Assembly: GCA_963753815.1 (NCBI GenBank)
Contig: CAVWDU010000004.1
Coordinates: forward strand, 1,302,001-1,366,000
Source: CAVWDU01 sp963753815
GTDB taxonomy: Bacteria; Pseudomonadota; Gammaproteobacteria; Pseudomonadales; Halieaceae
Direction: 5' to 3'
Length of the DNA: 64,000 bases
Shown: positions 56,579 to 64,000 of the stretch, in pieces
How the letters are laid out: the number at the start of each line of letters is the position of its first letter
Position numbering within the stretch: the first letter of the stretch is position 1
Notes under the pieces: generated by a model
The model's input: the letters and a program-made list of their open reading frames with translations, nothing else
Database searches by the model: none
Told to the model about the DNA's origin: nothing
Made by a program: the position numbers and the translations under genes

Positions 56579-57592
56579 TCAGAACTGCTCGAGAAAACGC
56601 AGGTCGTTGTCAAAAAACAGCCGCAGGTCGTTGACGCCGTAGCGCAACATCGCCAGGCGCTCCACCCCCATGCCGAAGGCAAAGCCGGTATAGCGCTCCG
56701 GATCGATATTGGAAGCGGTAAACACTTTCGGATGCACCATGCCGCAACCCATCACTTCCAGCCAGCCGGTACCGCTGCAGACCCGACAGCCGCTGCCTCC
56801 ACAGTTGACACACTGGATGTCGACTTCGGCGGAGGGCTCGGTAAACGGGAAGTAAGAGGGGCGAAAACGCACCGCGAGTTCGCGCTCGAAGAAGACCCGC
56901 AGAAACTCCTCGATCACCCCTTTCAAACCGGCAAAGCTCGTATGCTCGTCGACCAGCAGGCCCTCCACCTGATGAAACATCGGCGTGTGGGTGAGATCGG
57001 AGTCGCAACGGTAAACCCGGCCGGGGCAGATGATCCGCAACGGCGGCTCGCTCGACTCCATCACCCGGACCTGTACCGGCGAGGTGTGAGTCCGCAGAAC
57101 CGTGGTTTCATCGACATAGAAGGTGTCGTGCATCGCCCGCGCCGGATGATGCGCCGGGATGTTGAGCGCTTCGAAGTTGTGGTAATCATCTTCGATTTCC
57201 GGCCCCTCGACGACTTCAAACCCCACCGCACCGAAGAAGGCCTCTATGCGCTCCATGGTGCGGGTGACCGGATGAATACCGCCGGTATTCTCCCCGCGGC
57301 CCGGCAGGGTAACGTCGATACGCTCCGCCGCCAGTCGTGCCTGCGTCGCCGCCGCATCCAGCGTCGCCTTGCGCTCTGCAATCAGCCCCTGGAGTTCCTG
57401 CTTGACCGCATTGATCGTCGCACCCGCCGCCGGGCGCTCGGCAGCGGACAGTTTACCGAGGCCCTTGAGCAGGCCGGTGATCTGCCCTTTTTTCCCCAGG
57501 TAGTCCACGCGCAGCTGCTCAAGCGTGGCGCCGTCTGCGGCCTCCGCAATAGCGGTTTTCGCCGCGTCGGCCAGTGATTCGAGGTTTTCCAT
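56579..57592 (-). CDS. pheS: Phenylalanine--tRNA ligase alpha subunit
   Basis: 337 residues, class II synthetase. N-terminal coiled coil (LRVDYLGKKGQITGLLKGLG), motif 2 area with CRVYRCDSDLTHTPMFHQVEGLLVD, and motif 3 with GFAFGMGVERLAMLRYGVNDLR; substrate loop FTEPSAEVDIQC. Charges tRNA-Phe as alpha2beta2 with PheT, encoded 25 bases downstream. A terminator-like hairpin lies upstream, between rplT and pheS. Confidence 0.97.
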   Translation of the reverse strand: MENLESLADAAKTAIAEAADGATLEQLRVDYLGKKGQITGLLKGLGKLSAAERPAAGATINAVKQELQGLIAERKATLDAAATQARLAAERIDVTLPGRGENTGGIHPVTRTMERIEAFFGAVGFEVVEGPEIEDDYHNFEALNIPAHHPARAMHDTFYVDETTVLRTHTSPVQVRVMESSEPPLRIICPGRVYRCDSDLTHTPMFHQVEGLLVDEHTSFAGLKGVIEEFLRVFFERELAVRFRPSYFPFTEPSAEVDIQCVNCGGSGCRVCSGTGWLEVMGCGMVHPKVFTASNIDPERYTGFAFGMGVERLAMLRYGVNDLRLFFDNDLRFLEQF

Positions 57593-57622
57593 CCATCACC
57601 TTCTATGTTCGATGGGGTAAAC

Positions 57623-57657
57623 AAAAAAAGGGAAAGAGCGAAGCCCTTTCCCTTTTT
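57623..57657 (-). terminator. Terminator/attenuator hairpin between rplT and pheS
   Basis: On the minus strand a GGGAAAGGGC / CTCTTTCCC stem-loop with TTCG in the loop is followed by seven T, 31 bases before pheS. It can end the thrS-infC-rpmI-rplT transcript or act as the pheST attenuator known in E. coli. No Phe-rich leader peptide was found before it, so plain or partial termination is preferred. Confidence 0.75.
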
Positions 57658-57700
57658 GTCGTACCTGAAACCGATACAGCCGCCGATGCGGTCAGCGGGT

Positions 57701-58057
57701 TCAGGCGAGTGCGGCTTTCGCTTGCTCTACGATCGCTGAAAACGCCGGCTTGTCGTGTACTGCGAGGTCGGCAAGCACCCGGCGGTCCAGTTCAATATTG
57801 GCTTTCTTTAACCCGTTGATCAGGCGGCTGTAGCTGAGACCGTTGGCGCGGGACTGGGCGTTGATCCGCGTGATCCACAGTGAGCGAAACTGCCGCTTAC
57901 GCTGGCGACGGTCTCGGTAGGCATACTGGCCCGCTTTGGTGACGGCCTGCTTGGCGACACGAAACACACGACTGCGCGCTCCGTAATAGCCCTTGGCCTG
58001 CTTCAGAATTTTCTTGTGACGGCGATGGGCCACCACTCCACGTTTTACGCGAGGCAT
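57701..58057 (-). CDS. rplT: 50S ribosomal protein L20
   Basis: 118 residues, full length. RVKRGVVAHRRHKKILKQAKGYYGARSR is the universal L20 N terminus. Assembly protein of the large subunit; in E. coli it represses translation of rpmI-rplT. 30 bases after rpmI. Confidence 0.98.
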   Translation of the reverse strand: MPRVKRGVVAHRRHKKILKQAKGYYGARSRVFRVAKQAVTKAGQYAYRDRRQRKRQFRSLWITRINAQSRANGLSYSRLINGLKKANIELDRRVLADLAVHDKPAFSAIVEQAKAALA

Positions 58058-58087
58058 GAGTCTTCTCCTTTAATTCTCGAATGACCG

Positions 58088-58282
58088 TTACTTGGCACGC
58101 AGCAGGCGATCGACCAGAACCTTGTCGTTCTTGTCGACCATGGAGGTACCGCGCAGGTGGCGCTTGCGCTTGGTGGTCATCTTGGTAAGGATGTGACTCT
58201 TGTTCGCACTCTTACGCTTGTAGCCGCCGGCGGTTTTCTTGAACCGCTTGGACGCCCCGCTGTGAATTTTTGCTTTAGGCAT
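58088..58282 (-). CDS. rpmI: 50S ribosomal protein L35
   Basis: 64 residues; MPKAKIHSGASKRFKKTAGGYKRKSANKSH-type sequence is diagnostic (first residues MPKAKIHSGASKRFK). Between infC and rplT as in most bacteria. Confidence 0.98.
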   Translation of the reverse strand: MPKAKIHSGASKRFKKTAGGYKRKSANKSHILTKMTTKRKRHLRGTSMVDKNDKVLVDRLLRAK

Positions 58283-58341
58283 TGTCTTTACTCCGCATTT
58301 GCAAAGGATAAATATGAAGAAACGAGGGCATTCACAGGCCG

Positions 58342-58878
58342 CTAGTTCTTCTTCTTGGGAGCGATAACCATCGTGAGCTGCCGGCCTTCCATTTTCGGGA
58401 ATTGCTCGACAGACCCCAGTTCAGCCAGGTCACCTTCCACTCGTTTGAGCAGTTCCATGCCGATTTCCTGGTGAGCCATTTCACGCCCGCGAAACCGCAG
58501 GGTGACCTTGGCCTTATCGCCGTTTTCGAGGAAACGTGTCAGGTTGCGTAGTTTTACCTGGTAGTCTCCGTCTTCCGTCCCTGGACGAAACTTCATTTCT
58601 TTGACCTGGGTGCGTTTCTGCTTCTTCTTCTGGGCAGATTTCTGCTTCTTGGCCTCGAATACGTGTTTACCGTAATCCATGACCTTGCAGACGACCGGGT
58701 CGGACTCGGCTATAAGCACGAGATCCATATTGGCGGCCTCGGCCGCTGCCTGCGCCTCCCTGAGCGGGACAATGCCCACCTGCTCACCGTCCGCCCCGAC
58801 CAATCGAACCGGGTCGAAAGTGATCTGCTCGTTGATCAGCGCTTTTTTGCTGGCGCCTTTGCCGCTGTCTCTCTTAAT
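58342..58878 (-). CDS. infC: Translation initiation factor IF-3 (ATT start)
   Basis: 178 residues from an ATT at 58878, the rare start codon used for autoregulation of infC in Gammaproteobacteria; GGAG lies 8 bases before it, and no ATG/GTG gives a family-like N terminus (an upstream ATG at 58926 would read thrS). Two IF3 domains: INEQITFDPVRLVGADGEQVGIV and the C-terminal KEMKFRPGTEDGDYQVKLR with GREMAHQEIGMELL. Blocks premature 50S joining and checks initiator tRNA. The start overlaps the thrS stop. Confidence 0.95.
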   Translation of the reverse strand: MKRDSGKGASKKALINEQITFDPVRLVGADGEQVGIVPLREAQAAAEAANMDLVLIAESDPVVCKVMDYGKHVFEAKKQKSAQKKKQKRTQVKEMKFRPGTEDGDYQVKLRNLTRFLENGDKAKVTLRFRGREMAHQEIGMELLKRVEGDLAELGSVEQFPKMEGRQLTMVIAPKKKN

Positions 58879-60814
58879 GCTGCTTCTCCGTGTTTTCCAA
58901 TGGAATACGACCACGCCGCGCCACATCGTCGGTGAGGTGCGCTGTCAGCGCATCGAGGCTCATGGCCCCCAGGTCCTCACCGCGACGGGCACGCACGGCC
59001 ACCGTACTGGATTCGACTTCTTTGTCCCCTACCACCAACAGGTATGGGACCCTCTGCATCGTGTGCTGGCGGATTTTAAAGCCGATCTTTTCATTTCTCA
59101 AGTCCGAAACGACCCGGAAACCCTTGTCGCGCAGGGTCTCTTCGACTTTCATCGCGTAGGGAGCCTGCTTGTCGGTGATATTCAGGACCACCGCCTGGGT
59201 GGGCGCAAGCCAGGTGGGAAACTGGCCTTCATAATGTTCAATGAGGATTCCGATGAAACGCTCGAAGGAGCCGAGGATCGCGCGGTGCAACATGACCGGC
59301 ACCTGCCGCGACCCGTCTTCCGCGACATACTGGGCGTTGAGGCGCCCCGGCATGGAGAAATCGACCTGCATGGTTCCGAGTTGCCAGACCCGGCCGATGC
59401 AGTCCTTCAACGAGAACTCAATTTTAGGGCCATAAAAAGCCCCCTCGCCCGGGAGTTCCTCCCAGGGCAGCTTGTGCGCGTCCAGTGCCTGCGCCAGGGC
59501 CCGCTCGGCCCGATCCCAGTCCTCATCACTGCCGACGCGCTTCTCGGGACGCGTGGAAAGCCGGTAGATGACCTCGTCGAAACCGAAATCGCGGTAGACC
59601 GCATGCAGGAAGTCGATGAACGACGACACCTCGGCCTGAACCTGCGCCTCGGTACAGAAGATATGGGCGTCATCCTGGGTGAACCCACGGACCCGCATGA
59701 TGCCGTGCAGCGAACCGGAGGGCTCGTTGCGGTGGCAACTGCCGAACTCGGCGAGGCGCAGTGGCAGGTCCCGGTGGGACCGCAGGCCCTGGTTGAAAAC
59801 CTGCACGTGACAGGGGCAGTTCATGGGCTTGACCGCGAACTCGCGCTCGTCCGCCTGCAACATGAACATGTCATCGCCGAACTTGTCGGCATGGCCCGAC
59901 TGTTCCCACAGGCTGATGTCCACCAACTGGGGTGTCCTGATCTCCTGGTAGCCCTGCTCCTGCTGCGCGGCCCGCATGTACTGCTCGACGACCTGGTAAA
60001 TGGTCCAGCCGGCGGGGTGCCAGAACACCATCCCGGGTGCCTCTTCCTGGGTATGGAACAGGCCGAGTTGCTTGCCGATACGACGATGATCACGCTTTTC
60101 GGCCTCCTCCAGCCGACGCAGGTACGCCTTCAGCTGTTTTTTATCGCGCCAGGCCGTGCCGTAAATGCGCTGCAGCATGGCGTTGTGGGCATCACCACGC
60201 CAGTAGGCACCGGCAACCTTGGTCAGCTTGAAGGCTCCCAGCGCGCCCGTGCTGGGAACGTGGGGGCCGCGACACAGGTCCATCCATGACCCCTGCTGGT
60301 AGACGCTGATTTCCTCACCCGCGGGCAACTCCTCTATGATCTCGACCTTATAGGTCTCGCCCATGTCGCGAAACAGCGCCACGGCCTCCTCTCGCGTGCA
60401 TACCCGGCGCTTTACCGGCAGATTCTCGGCGACCAGCTCCTGCATGCGTTTCTCGATCCGCTCGAGGTCCTCCGGGGAGAAACCTTTGTCAGCGGCGAAG
60501 TCATAGTAGAAACCGTCTTCGATCACGGGGCCGATCGTCACCTGCACATCGGGAAACAGTTCCTGGGTCGCCATGGCCAGCAGGTGTGCTGTGGAATGAC
60601 GAATGATCTCCAGACCGGCCTCATCCCGGTCTGTGATGATTTCCAGCGAGGCATCAGCCTCTATGCGGTAGGCCGTATCCACGGCACGACCGTCAACCAC
60701 ACCGGCAAGTGCGGCCCTGGCCAGGCCGGGACCGATGTCGGCCGCCACTTCTGCCACCGTGACAGGCGACCCATAGGTACGCTGGCTATGGTCCGGGAGG
60801 GTTACAACAGGCAT
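58874..60814 (-). CDS. thrS: Threonine--tRNA ligase
   Basis: 646 residues. TGS domain (1-61), editing domain with HSTAHLLAMA and the SWMDLCRGPH zinc/editing region, class II catalytic core with MNCPCHV (zinc Cys), RLAEFGSCHRNEPSG (motif 2) and HRAILGSFERFIGILIE (motif 3), and C-terminal anticodon domain. A hairpin 22 bases upstream of the start codon resembles the anticodon arm of tRNA-Thr and may be the translational operator (see findings). Confidence 0.98.
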   Translation of the reverse strand: MPVVTLPDHSQRTYGSPVTVAEVAADIGPGLARAALAGVVDGRAVDTAYRIEADASLEIITDRDEAGLEIIRHSTAHLLAMATQELFPDVQVTIGPVIEDGFYYDFAADKGFSPEDLERIEKRMQELVAENLPVKRRVCTREEAVALFRDMGETYKVEIIEELPAGEEISVYQQGSWMDLCRGPHVPSTGALGAFKLTKVAGAYWRGDAHNAMLQRIYGTAWRDKKQLKAYLRRLEEAEKRDHRRIGKQLGLFHTQEEAPGMVFWHPAGWTIYQVVEQYMRAAQQEQGYQEIRTPQLVDISLWEQSGHADKFGDDMFMLQADEREFAVKPMNCPCHVQVFNQGLRSHRDLPLRLAEFGSCHRNEPSGSLHGIMRVRGFTQDDAHIFCTEAQVQAEVSSFIDFLHAVYRDFGFDEVIYRLSTRPEKRVGSDEDWDRAERALAQALDAHKLPWEELPGEGAFYGPKIEFSLKDCIGRVWQLGTMQVDFSMPGRLNAQYVAEDGSRQVPVMLHRAILGSFERFIGILIEHYEGQFPTWLAPTQAVVLNITDKQAPYAMKVEETLRDKGFRVVSDLRNEKIGFKIRQHTMQRVPYLLVVGDKEVESSTVAVRARRGEDLGAMSLDALTAHLTDDVARRGRIPLENTEKQH

Positions 60815-61212
60815 GTTCCAAGTCTCGTCTCAGTGGTGCCCACTACCAAAGGGCACGTGGTCCTGGAATGTTGGTGAAGTTGAGCGAATCCCGCTCCCAA
60901 CATAGAAAGGGGCGCAGATAATGCCCGAAGGCCGCTTAAAAGGGAAGCCCCATTAACTGCGATCATCGCGACCGCCCACAGGTGTTCGTGCCCGGGGTTT
61001 CCGGGCGGCGGCAGACAGCTCGTCGCCCGCCCGCGGACCTCGCGAGCCTGAAATGCTGTCAGTTTTCTTTACATACTGCGCCAGCAGCCGGCAGTGTTGA
61101 CAGCGCAAGACCTGTATTTACCGATATTGGCCTATTTGTTGCATGAGCCTCCTTAAGGCAAAAAAAGCGCAGATTCCCTGCACACCATACTGTTTTAAAC
61201 AATGGGGTTTCT
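60815..61212. other. thrS leader and divergent intergenic region
   Basis: 398 bases. The thrS-proximal part (minus strand) contains a GTGCCC / GGGCAC hairpin at 60836-60856 with loop TTTGGTAGT. The middle part has no gene; the part before 61213 carries GGGGT ahead of the small-protein start. Promoters could not be assigned with certainty. Confidence 0.5.
60836..60856 (-). promoter_or_regulatory. Hairpin mimicking the tRNA-Thr anticodon arm in the thrS leader
   Basis: Minus strand: a 6-bp stem GTGCCC/GGGCAC closes TTTGGTAGT; with a U-U mismatch the inner loop is the 7-mer UUGGUAG, with U at position 33, GGU (a Thr anticodon) at 34-36 and A at 37. It ends 22 bases before the AUG, as does the anticodon-like domain of the E. 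coli thrS operator. Confidence 0.5.
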
Positions 61213-61629
61213 ATGAACACTGCAGCCATTATCGTGCTGTTACTCGGGGCCGTATACTGGATTTTCAGACCGCGCGATACCCGGGCCCGTGCACCGCGTC
61301 TGATGCGCCGCTCACCCCGCCCGTTTCCAGCCACATCCATCGTGCATCAGCAGGATGCCTGTGGCGCGGTGAAAGCACTGGACGGGCACCGCTTCCTGGC
61401 GTGGGAAGCGCCGGATCTTCCACTACCCGGTTGCGGCTCGGCTGGGTGTCAGTGTCGCTACGTGTACCACAAAGACCGCCGTGCGCCCGGCAGCGACCGG
61501 CGTCGGCCCGACACCAACCATCGCGTGGAGGCCGGTTTCGACCGCCGCCGCACCGGCGATCGACGCCAGTCCACCGAGACCGTCACCGGAAAAACGAGAC
61601 CGGTCGACTCAGAGTCCCTGGCCGGATAG
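61213..61629 (+). CDS. Small membrane-anchored Cys/Arg-rich protein of unknown function
   Basis: 138 residues: a single N-terminal helix (MNTAAIIVLLLGAVYWIF), then a soluble part with the motif LPGCGSAGCQCRYVYHKDRR followed by two further DRR repeats. The Cys cluster plus HKDRR looks like a metal-binding site. I recall similar small proteins in Pseudomonas-type genomes but no function. Its last 47 bases overlap the 3' end of the sortase gene on the other strand. Confidence 0.65.
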   Translation: MNTAAIIVLLLGAVYWIFRPRDTRARAPRLMRRSPRPFPATSIVHQQDACGAVKALDGHRFLAWEAPDLPLPGCGSAGCQCRYVYHKDRRAPGSDRRRPDTNHRVEAGFDRRRTGDRRQSTETVTGKTRPVDSESLAG

Positions 61630-62275
61630 ACGCAGCTCCCTGAGCGCGGATCACGTTACCGCTACCGCTCTCTCCCACACCGCGCAGCCCCGTCGCTATC
61701 GCGGTGATCACGAGGCGCAGGGAACCGGACGCACCCAGGCTATCGAAGGGATAGCAGGTCACCAGCAGCAGGCGACTTGGCCCGCGTCGGTGCAGCGCCA
61801 GTGATTCCCGCGCACTGTCGATAACGTCGCGCGTTGTCACCCGGTATTCCTGCGGCTGATCCCCTGGCATTTCGACCTTGATCAGCGTGCCCGGCTCCAG
61901 GTCGCGCAGAAAGGCGAAGTGCGTATCCCGGTGACCCGCGATGACGCTGACACCCGGACGGCCGGGCAGTACCGAGGCCTGCTCGAAGCCCGGCCCGAAA
62001 GCCAGGGCCTGGCCACTGACTCCGGCCAGCACATACAGATCCTGCCCGTGCCGTGGCACCTGCAGTCTGGCCACGGGCCAGGTATCCGCCCACGGCCACG
62101 GTTTTACCGGTTCGCCACGCACGCTGCTTGCAGCCCACGCCCTGCCGATCAGATGCTGCGCCAGGGTCGCCTTCATCTCTATCCACCCCGCACTCGCGAG
62201 CAGCCAAAACGCGCCGCCGACCAGCACGAGTACCGCCTGGCATCGCCACCGGCTAACCACGATCGCGGGATTCAT
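61583..62275 (-). CDS. Class GN sortase
   Basis: 230 residues from ATG 62275. N-terminal membrane anchor (VLVLVGGAFWLLASAGWIE), then the sortase barrel with catalytic His in IAGHRDTHFAFL, Cys in LLLVTCYPF and Arg in SLRLVITA. Transpeptidase that cuts and anchors its substrate in Gram-negative, mostly marine, bacteria. Overlaps the end of its target gene by 23 bases, so the two are co-translated. Confidence 0.92.
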   Translation of the reverse strand: MNPAIVVSRWRCQAVLVLVGGAFWLLASAGWIEMKATLAQHLIGRAWAASSVRGEPVKPWPWADTWPVARLQVPRHGQDLYVLAGVSGQALAFGPGFEQASVLPGRPGVSVIAGHRDTHFAFLRDLEPGTLIKVEMPGDQPQEYRVTTRDVIDSARESLALHRRGPSRLLLVTCYPFDSLGASGSLRLVITAIATGLRGVGESGSGNVIRAQGAASIRPGTLSRPVSFFR

Positions 62276-64000
62276 GATCCGCCTCCGGCTGGCGCAACAC
62301 ATGCGTCATCAACGCCAGGAAAAGCAGCAGCAGGCCGAAGTAGAGCCGCGCCGGCCCGGTGGTCGCCGTAGCCGGGTAGCCGATCGCATGCACCGGCATG
62401 CCGATGGGTAACGTGCCTGCCACCTTGCGCGCCGTCCAGGGCTCATCAGCCGGTCTCGACCGCCGTTCCTCGACGGCGACGAAGCTGGTATAGGGGCTCA
62501 ACAGCTGGTGCTCCAGGGCTACCGGCAGCACGCGGCGGCGCACCTCCTCGCCGGGCACCCCTGCCCGCTCCAGGTCCACCAGGGCTTCGATCTTTCGCCT
62601 CGCCCATAGGCTCGCAACACCAACGTGACCGCCGAGGGTTGCCCCCGGCAGCAAGTCGACCCGTGACGACCAGGCACGGCCACCGCTGTGGCCGGTGACA
62701 GTCACCTGGACGGGGGACACCCCGCCTGGCGTGATCCGGGCGGCTATCACCAGCGGCTCTCCGGCGTAAAGATCCCGGACGCGCTGGGGCCAGACCTCCA
62801 CCGACACACCCGCGGGCCATTGCAGTTGAATATCGGTGACCACGGGCGCACCGATGCGGGTGAACAACGCCGTCATCTTGTCCGCCACCTCATCGAGATT
62901 GCCGATCAGCGTATAGGTGCCACGGCCGAACTGCGCCGCCTTGCGCATGAACCACCCGTTGGGTGCCGAGCCGATGCCCACTGTGAACAGCCGGGCATCA
63001 CCGAGGCCCTGTTCGATCTGCCGGTAGAGCGCCTGCTCATTGCCCACGGCGCCGTCAGTGATGAATACAATCTGGCGCAACCGGGCCGGTGTGTCGGGCG
63101 CTGCCGGTGACGGCATCGCCCGACGCAGCGCCGGTGACATTTCGGTGCCACCTCCCGCATCGAGGTGGCGCACGAACTCCCGGGCCATCGCCACGTGATG
63201 GCCGCTGGCCGCAACCGGAGCACGGTGCAGGGCCGTTACGGTGTCGTCGAACGCAATGATGTTGAACCGGTCTCGCGGATGCAATCGGCGCAGGGCGAGG
63301 TCCAGGGCCGCGCGGGCCTGTCGAATTGAATGACCGCCCATGGATCCGGAGGTATCGATCACGAAAATCAGTTCCCGCGGTAACTCGCCCGTCGGCTGTT
63401 GCGACGACCGGATGTCCGGTTGCGGTGGCATCAGCATCAGCAGACTGTAATCAGCCTCACCCACGGTCTCGCCAAAAGCCGCCACCCCGGGTTCGGCGCC
63501 AACCAGCGGCACCCAGCGCAGCACGAAATCGCGATCCATCTCCACCGCGCCTGAGGGCAGCTCAACCGAATACACGCCATGGCTGCTGGACAGGGTGATC
63601 GGGTGCGAGGCGGATTCGATACTGGCAAGCGGCATCCCCGCGTCGAGGGTAGCGGTAATCTCGATCGGGTTGACCAACGGCGAGCCGACGACCCCGGCGC
63701 CCGGCCGTTGCGGTGGGGTGATGGCCTCGGCATCCGGCAACGAGCCGCTGGCAACGGACGGGGCGTCCGACCCGGGGCCACGCGCTACGTGGCCAGTATC
63801 GTGCTCGCGCTGCCGCGGAACTCCGGGGATGTAGCGGGGGGTGAGGGCCATGGGAAAACGAAGTGAAAATGCGCCGGAAACGTACTCTAACGGCTGAACG
63901 TATTCGAGCGTCACCCTGACCACCTCCCCCGGCGCAATATTCGCGACCCGGCTGGTAAACAGGTTGGGGCGCTGTTGTTCCACCAGCGTGGCCTTCTTGC
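62253..64000 (-). CDS. Marine proteobacterial sortase target protein (VIT + VWA domains), N terminus outside window
   Basis: At least 582 residues; the frame is open to the window edge, so the start is beyond 64000. VIT domain (e.g. RVANIAPGEVVRVTLEYVQPL), then a von Willebrand A domain with the MIDAS motif FVIDTSGSMGG and ITDGAVGNE. Near the C terminus YPATATTGPARLYFGLLLLFLAL gives the sorting signal: a short Pro/Thr-rich motif, hydrophobic helix, and charged tail; Tyr replaces the usual Leu of LPxT. Substrate of the sortase encoded next to it, likely a surface or periplasmic adhesin-like protein. Confidence 0.9.
   Translation of the reverse strand, partial: KKATLVEQQRPNLFTSRVANIAPGEVVRVTLEYVQPLEYVSGAFSLRFPMALTPRYIPGVPRQREHDTGHVARGPGSDAPSVASGSLPDAEAITPPQRPGAGVVGSPLVNPIEITATLDAGMPLASIESASHPITLSSSHGVYSVELPSGAVEMDRDFVLRWVPLVGAEPGVAAFGETVGEADYSLLMLMPPQPDIRSSQQPTGELPRELIFVIDTSGSMGGHSIRQARAALDLALRRLHPRDRFNIIAFDDTVTALHRAPVAASGHHVAMAREFVRHLDAGGGTEMSPALRRAMPSPAAPDTPARLRQIVFITDGAVGNEQALYRQIEQGLGDARLFTVGIGSAPNGWFMRKAAQFGRGTYTLIGNLDEVADKMTALFTRIGAPVVTDIQLQWPAGVSVEVWPQRVRDLYAGEPLVIAARITPGGVSPVQVTVTGHSGGRAWSSRVDLLPGATLGGHVGVASLWARRKIEALVDLERAGVPGEEVRRRVLPVALEHQLLSPYTSFVAVEERRSRPADEPWTARKVAGTLPIGMPVHAIGYPATATTGPARLYFGLLLLFLALMTHVLRQPEADHESRDRG

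Noticed and set aside
56204..57577. 457-codon plus-strand frame opposite pheS/pheT
   Set aside because: Antisense to pheS and the 5' part of pheT; composition typical of shadow frames.
57593..57700. PheM-like Phe-rich leader peptide for pheST attenuation
   Set aside because: No short frame with a start codon and clustered Phe codons precedes the hairpin; only the terminator is supported.
58679..60289. 536-codon plus-strand frame opposite thrS
   Set aside because: Antisense to a certain housekeeping gene; no domain or ribosome site.

Overview
The window (about 64 kb, GC-rich) reads as chromosome of an aerobic, probably marine gammaproteobacterium. The evidence is the gammaproteobacterial order thrS-infC(ATT start)-rpmI-rplT-pheS-pheT-ihfA-merR-tRNA-Pro, a class GN sortase with its VIT/VWA target, a CYP153-type P450, TonB-dependent uptake and an Rnf complex. 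A Halieaceae/Cellvibrionales-like source is my inference and was not tested.

Layout. 1-4.4 kb: rnfC(partial)-D-G-E-A, then a small Cys-rich membrane protein and a plant-type ferredoxin-NADP reductase. 4.4-8.7 kb: a homogentisate operon (flavin monooxygenase, DUF2783 protein, hmgA, fumarylacetoacetase) with a clear promoter and operator. 8.7-13.6 kb (minus): DUF3014 protein and iorBA arylpyruvate:ferredoxin oxidoreductase. 13.7-22.1 kb: a cyclase-family hydrolase divergent from an operon of RidA, CoA ligase, thiolase-fold protein, DUF35 protein, SDR and Rieske oxygenase alpha/beta, followed by a TSUP permease. 22.2-26.5 kb: RND pump and adaptor. 26.7-29.5 kb: AraC regulator divergent from ferredoxin and CYP153. 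29.49-29.76 kb: a 275-bp MITE-like element. 29.8-34 kb: MBL-fold protein, frameshifted malonyl-CoA-synthetase-like ligase, old-yellow-enzyme reductase. 34.2-38 kb: frameshifted TonB receptor and a second AraC. 38-43.4 kb (minus): aldehyde dehydrogenase, aromatic amine dehydrogenase (aauB-E-D-A type) and two cytochromes c. 43.6-47.4 kb: RimK/TrkA-C ligase, CaCA antiporter, M14 deacylase, RimB-like protease. 47.8-53.1 kb: PQQ alcohol dehydrogenase, YgjV, AI-2E-type permease, YqjD/E/K-like trio. 53.3-60.8 kb: housekeeping translation block. 61.2-64 kb: small protein, sortase and its target (cut by the window edge).

How it fits together (inference): aromatic amines could go through AADH and ALDH to arylacetates, then by flavin monooxygenase to homogentisate, ring cleavage by HmgA and hydrolysis by FAH. 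Arylpyruvates would enter through IorAB, whose reduced ferredoxin could be handled by Rnf and the FNR. Two sets of repeated 18-bp near-palindromes tie separate loci together: TATTTTAGGTTTAAAATA at the cyclase, RidA and OYE genes, and a TAGTT-N8-AACTA site at the monooxygenase and the MBL gene. No regulator of the usual type for such sites is in the window.

Caution: four genes (monooxygenase 3' end, acyl-CoA ligase, TonB receptor, pheT) each carry a single-base frameshift. Because pheT is essential, sequence or assembly error is the simplest explanation for at least some of them.
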